From the NCBI GenBank assembly GCA_035647435.1, contig DASRNM010000126.1:1-9778 (forward strand): DNA of 9,778 nucleotides. Reading direction: 5' to 3'. The stretch comes from JAAZFZ01 sp035647435 (GTDB lineage Bacteria; Bacillota; Clostridia; Oscillospirales; Acutalibacteraceae). Position numbers and translations under genes: made by a program. The notes below the pieces were generated by a model. It saw only the letters and a program-made list of their open reading frames with translations. It had not been told where the DNA came from and did not search any database. This document shows, piece by piece, positions 7,001-9,778 of this stretch. Numbering within the stretch: the stretch's first letter is position 1; every line of letters starts with the position of its first letter.

Positions 7001-7742
7001 AATTTGTACTCCTTTTTTCTGATGACAAGGACATTAATCTTTGGACTTCCTCCGCCCTTAGTTCACGCCACTCACCCAGGGGCAACATGCCGAGCTTGAC
7101 AGGTCCGTATTCAGTCCTTTTTAACCTCGCAACCTCAATGTTTAGCTTTTCAAAAATCTTTCTAATCTGTCGGTTTCTTCCTTCATATAGAACAATGCTT
7201 AAAACCATTTTATCAATATCTGTATTTAACACACTGACTTCACAAGGAGCGGTTTTTCGACCATCTATAACTATGCCGCTTGCTATCAAATCAATTTGGT
7301 CTTTTGTAATGCTCGGCCTTATTGTTACTCGATACCTTTTGCCCACATGGTTTGATGGGTGCATCATTGTGTTTGCAAATTCTCCATCGTTTGTCATTAG
7401 CAACAAACCCTCTGAGTTTCTATCCAATCTACCTATCGGGTAAACTCTTTCTTTTACATTTTTCACTAAGTTTGCAACACATCTTCTGCCAAGCTCATCA
7501 CTCATAGTTGTGACATAACCTCTCGGCTTGTGAAGCATTATATACATCGGTTTTGTATTGTTAATTATTTTTTTGCCGTCAACCGTAACAACATCTTTCT
7601 TTGGTTTGACTTTATCTCCTATGCTCGCTATTTGACCGTTGACCTTAACTTTACCTTTTATAATAAGCTCTTCGGCTTTTCTGCGGGATGAAACACCGCT
7701 TTCGGACATATATTTTTGCAATCTAATTTCATTTTCAGCCAT
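6993..7742 (-). CDS. rluB: 23S rRNA pseudouridine synthase, RluB/RsuA family
   Basis: Isomerises a uridine to pseudouridine in ribosomal RNA; the RluB branch modifies 23S rRNA near the peptidyl transferase centre. The 249-residue length is standard. Residues 5-45 are an S4 RNA-binding domain (IRLQKYMSESGVSSRRKAEELI). The catalytic motif is GRLDRNSEGLLLMTNDG (104-120), with Asp107 the predicted nucleophile. HKPRGYVTT (71-79) and the YEGRNRQIRKIFE segment complete the family pattern. The choice between RluB and close paralogues rests on size and context: in B. subtilis rluB follows dacB-spmA-spmB, and here it follows a related carboxypeptidase by 3 bases. The ATG at 7742 has AAGGGG spaced 7 bases, lying within the end of the carboxypeptidase gene. 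Confidence 0.93.
   Translation of the reverse strand: MAENEIRLQKYMSESGVSSRRKAEELIIKGKVKVNGQIASIGDKVKPKKDVVTVDGKKIINNTKPMYIMLHKPRGYVTTMSDELGRRCVANLVKNVKERVYPIGRLDRNSEGLLLMTNDGEFANTMMHPSNHVGKRYRVTIRPSITKDQIDLIASGIVIDGRKTAPCEVSVLNTDIDKMVLSIVLYEGRNRQIRKIFEKLNIEVARLKRTEYGPVKLGMLPLGEWRELRAEEVQRLMSLSSEKRSTNFD
7009..7014 (-). promoter_or_regulatory. Ribosome binding site for the TTG start at 7000
   Basis: AAGGAG lies inside the last codons of rluB, 8 bases before the TTG. It is the main support for that start, since no ATG occurs until codon 50. Confidence 0.7.
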
Positions 7743-7745
7743 TAG

Positions 7746-8909
7746 TTAACCCCTTCTGAAAAAATCCTTTATTTGATTAATAATATTGCCAATGTGTTTG
7801 CCATTATTATCAGCAGTCGGCTCTGAAACTTTTTTAATGTTTACGCTCTCATTTGTAACAATCGGAACCTCACAAACCAGTTTGTTATCTTTATAGTATT
7901 CCACACTTCCCACAATTTTTCCTTGGCTTATTGGTGCAAATTCAAACTGCTTAATCAATACTCTTTTTTCAACAATTACATCTTCGTCAATACGATAAAC
8001 AGCTTTCGGCTCACCTACACACCTAACCGATATAAACCGTTTTTCACCACCAAATATTTGTAAATCAACATTTGATAAATCGTTATTAAGCTCTGTAACA
8101 CTTACTTGAGTAAAACCGTAATCAAGCATCTTTGTGTGATCTTTCCAATCGCTTTTTGAATTCAATGTTACTGCAACGAGTGTTACCCCATCCCTTTGTG
8201 CGGCGGAAACAAGGCATCTTCCACTTTTTTTCGTGAACCCCGTTTTTATTCCGATGCAACCACTGTAACTATGCAAAAGTCTATTGTGGCTCGTCAACAT
8301 TCTAATATATGGTGGGTTGCCATAGCTAAATCGCGCACTTTTAGTTGAACAAGCTTCTTTGAATTCAACATTCTTAATGGCTTCACAACCCAACAGTGCC
8401 ATGTCATAAGCGGTTGAATAATGTTCCTCATGGTCAAGACCTGAAGGTGTAACAAAATTGGTGTTATTCATACCAATTTCTTTCGCTCGTTCATTCATCA
8501 TTGAGGCAAATTTTTCAATATCTCCCCCAAAAATATACGCCGTCACATTTGCCGCATCGTTACCACTTTTTAGCAACATTCCGTAAATAAGGGCACGAAC
8601 CGTTACTTTGTCCCCATCAAGCAAACCCATTGACGTGCCTTCGACCTTTACCATTTTATCGGTCACCTTTACAGCCTTTTCAGGGCATCCGGCTTCAATT
8701 GCGAGTAGGGCTGTCATTATCTTTGTTGTGCTCGCCATCAAGTGTTTTTTGTGTGCGTTTTGTTGATAAAGGATTTCTCCCGTTTCTACACACATGAGCG
8801 CGGCACACTCCGCAGCAACTGCAGGTTCAACTGACCAAGCAAACAGCGAGAGATAAATAAACATAGTAATTACGGCAATAATTGTAGCAATAATCTTTTT
8901 TAAAAACAA
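7746..8909 (-). CDS. D-alanyl-D-alanine carboxypeptidase (DacB/DacF type, sporulation-associated)
   Basis: A low-molecular-mass penicillin-binding protein (peptidase S11) that trims the terminal D-Ala from peptidoglycan stem peptides outside the membrane. Numbered from a GTG at 8918, the active-site motifs are STTK (63-66), SGN (118-120) and KTG (225-227), all intact. Residues about 9-30 are hydrophobic and end near AVAA (33-36), a signal peptide. The C-terminal part (about 280-390) is the usual beta-rich S11 domain plus a basic end, which may touch the membrane. I prefer the TTG at 8909 because AGGTGG lies 5 bases upstream, while the GTG has only a badly spaced AGG; the difference is three residues. 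The rluB and ytfJ neighbours suggest a role in the spore cortex, like B. subtilis DacB or DacF (inference). I cannot tell which orthologue it is. Confidence 0.93.
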   Translation of the reverse strand: MFLKKIIATIIAVITMFIYLSLFAWSVEPAVAAECAALMCVETGEILYQQNAHKKHLMASTTKIMTALLAIEAGCPEKAVKVTDKMVKVEGTSMGLLDGDKVTVRALIYGMLLKSGNDAANVTAYIFGGDIEKFASMMNERAKEIGMNNTNFVTPSGLDHEEHYSTAYDMALLGCEAIKNVEFKEACSTKSARFSYGNPPYIRMLTSHNRLLHSYSGCIGIKTGFTKKSGRCLVSAAQRDGVTLVAVTLNSKSDWKDHTKMLDYGFTQVSVTELNNDLSNVDLQIFGGEKRFISVRCVGEPKAVYRIDEDVIVEKRVLIKQFEFAPISQGKIVGSVEYYKDNKLVCEVPIVTNESVNIKKVSEPTADNNGKHIGNIINQIKDFFRRG

Positions 8910-8914
8910 AATAA

Positions 8915-8920
8915 CCACCT
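8915..8920 (-). promoter_or_regulatory. Ribosome binding site of the carboxypeptidase gene
   Basis: AGGTGG lies 5 bases before the TTG at 8909 and overlaps the alternative GTG at 8918. Pairing with the 16S tail through AGGTG gives good spacing for the TTG and none for the GTG. Confidence 0.5.
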
Positions 8921-8944
8921 ACCTATAAGAAATAAATATGCAGG

Positions 8945-8987
8945 CGGCTACTTAATAATAATTAACGGCTACCTAATAAATCATTAA
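8945..8987. repeat. Degenerate 21/22-bp tandem repeat upstream of the carboxypeptidase gene
   Basis: On the plus strand CGGCTACTTAATAA (8945-8958) recurs as CGGCTACCTAATAA (8966-8979), 13 of 14 bases identical with the starts 21 bases apart. The following bases also correspond (TAATTAA against ATCATTAA), so the units abut as tandem copies. A shorter third copy, CTACCTATAA (8919-8928), overlaps the upstream edge of the ribosome binding site region. A spacing of two helical turns suits an operator for a DNA-binding protein, but slipped-strand duplication is equally possible. The rest of 8910-9041 shows no convincing terminator hairpin and no good sigma-A promoter; the sequence CATATTTA (8940-8933) is only a weak sigma-E-like -10. 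Confidence 0.6.
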
Positions 8988-9041
8988 TAATTACTGTATC
9001 TACAATTTATCGTTCTGATTTTTTAGTTTGCATTAATGTTT

Positions 9042-9446
9042 TTACTCGATTTCAGACCCTTGCTCAGACTCATCATCTTTTTTTATATATTTCTTAACAA
9101 CATCACTAATTTTGTCAACAACGTCGGGAACCATGCCGATTATTCTTTCTGCCGAGTTTTCCTCAACAGCGATGTGTTTGATTGAAACATCGCCATTATT
9201 CACAACAATAAATGCGATAGGAATAATGGTTATGCCAGCACCGCCGCCACCGCCGAAAAGCTCTTTGTTTGTCTTTGACGGAAAATCCGAACCGCCCGAT
9301 GCAAAGCCGTATGTTACCTTTGAAACAGGTATTATTGTGACTTCGCCAGCGAAAATCGGGTCACCGATTATTGTGCTAACATCAACTAACTCTTTTATTT
9401 TTTCTATTGCTGTTCCAAGAATTCCGGAGGCTGATTGTTCTTTCAT
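9042..9446 (-). CDS. ytfJ: Sporulation protein YtfJ (GerW family)
   Basis: A 134-residue spore-associated protein. B. subtilis GerW (YtfJ) is made in the forespore and needed for normal germination with L-alanine; its biochemical role is not known. The family pattern is clear: an amphipathic N-terminal helix (about 8-22), DVSTIIGDPIFAGEVTIIPVSKV (22-44), YGFASGG (46-52), the glycine run FGGGGGAG (64-71) and ITIIPIAFIVVNNGDV (72-87). The C-terminal 20 residues are highly charged (KKDDESEQGSEIE). No signal peptide or membrane segment is visible. The ATG at 9446 follows AAGGCGGAG and lies one base after the stop of the DUF2953 gene, so the two are co-transcribed and probably coupled, as ytfI-ytfJ are in B. 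subtilis. Confidence 0.95.
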   Translation of the reverse strand: MKEQSASGILGTAIEKIKELVDVSTIIGDPIFAGEVTIIPVSKVTYGFASGGSDFPSKTNKELFGGGGGAGITIIPIAFIVVNNGDVSIKHIAVEENSAERIIGMVPDVVDKISDVVKKYIKKDDESEQGSEIE

Positions 9447-9447
9447 T

Positions 9448-9778
9448 TTAACTCCGCCTTTCAGTTTTGTTTGTTTGATTTATTTTTTGACTTTTCATGT
9501 TTTTAAAAAGAATCTTTAACAGTACATTGAATAGCAGCTTAACCGCAAGCACAACCGCTGCATTTGTAATTGCGATAGGTACAACAGACAAATAAGCATA
9601 TAGCTTTGCCTTGCTTTTATTTGCTAAATAGTCCGGGCTTATGTTCAAATCATATTTTTTAACTTTCATATTCGAACATATAAAACCCATTGCCGGAAAG
9701 ACTTGTGAGCATATTTTACCGTACTCTATAGCTGTTTGTGCGGCATCGCCTTTTGATACTGTAATATTAACATATAGC
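9448..9778 (-). CDS. DUF2953 (YtfI-like) protein, N-terminus outside the window
   Basis: The last 109 codons of a larger gene; the frame is open to the window edge, so the internal ATG at 9690 is not the start. The visible part begins LYVNITVSKGDAAQTAIEYG, the conserved DUF2953 segment, followed by QVFPAMGF and the NMKVKKYDLNISPDY block. Residues about 63-95 of the visible part are hydrophobic (YAYLSVVPIAITNAAVVLAV, then LLFNVLLKILF) and likely associate with the membrane; the end is basic and polar. The molecular function is unknown. It sits one base before ytfJ, the same pairing as ytfI-ytfJ in B. subtilis and many Clostridia, which points to a sporulation link (inference). Confidence 0.85.
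   Translation of the reverse strand, partial: LYVNITVSKGDAAQTAIEYGKICSQVFPAMGFICSNMKVKKYDLNISPDYLANKSKAKLYAYLSVVPIAITNAAVVLAVKLLFNVLLKILFKNMKSQKINQTNKTERRS

Noticed and set aside
8933..8940. CATATTTA as a sigma-E -10 element for the carboxypeptidase gene
   Set aside because: It matches only about half the consensus, and no convincing -35 lies at the right distance.
9031..9038. Palindrome CATTAATG downstream of ytfJ as a terminator
   Set aside because: The stem would be four weak pairs with no loop and no T tract in the direction of transcription.
9112..9519. A 135-codon open frame on the plus strand
   Set aside because: It is antisense to ytfJ and the end of the DUF2953 gene; its proline run is just the complement of the YtfJ glycine run.
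1..9778. Possible defence system, mobile element or CRISPR array
   Set aside because: Every stretch longer than about 130 bases is covered by an identifiable or well-supported gene. No transposase, integrase, terminal repeats or spaced repeats were seen.

Overview
The window looks like chromosome from a low-to-moderate-GC, spore-forming Firmicute of the class Clostridia. The evidence is a B. subtilis-like housekeeping order (yicC, remA, gmk, rpoZ, priA, def, fmt) next to sporulation-associated genes (a DUF2953 protein, ytfJ/gerW, a dacB/dacF-type carboxypeptidase). AGGAG-type ribosome binding sites and frequent TTG starts fit as well. I cannot assign a genus; an Oscillospirales-like gut or anaerobic bacterium is only a guess.

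All thirteen genes lie on the minus strand, so transcription runs from high to low coordinates. Region A (about 9778 to 6623) holds the C-terminal part of a DUF2953 membrane protein, ytfJ, a 132-base intergenic stretch with a degenerate 21-bp tandem repeat, a secreted D-Ala-D-Ala carboxypeptidase, the pseudouridine synthase gene rluB, and a small cysteine-tailed GNAT-like protein of unknown function. Region B (6622 to 1) opens with a clear sigma-A-type promoter directly after the stop codon of that small gene. It continues without a gap longer than 31 bases through yicC, remA, gmk, rpoZ, priA, def, fmt and a membrane zinc metallopeptidase (YugP family) that runs off the left edge.

Region A joins spore-envelope or germination functions to a ribosomal RNA modification enzyme. 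Region B joins RNA processing (YicC), a matrix or osmotic regulator (RemA), guanine nucleotide supply (Gmk), an RNA polymerase subunit (omega), replication restart (PriA), and the two enzymes that put on and take off the N-formyl group of initiator methionine (Fmt and Def). Spacing is tight throughout: remA/gmk, gmk/rpoZ and rluB/GNAT-like overlap by 8 to 11 bases, which suggests translational coupling.

I found no RNA gene, CRISPR array, insertion sequence, prophage gene or defence system, and the region is mostly ordinary. Items worth a second look are the GNAT-like gene, the tandem repeat upstream of the carboxypeptidase, mutually exclusive hairpins inside fmt, the promoter abutting a stop codon, and the absence of coaBC and spmAB from places where relatives carry them.
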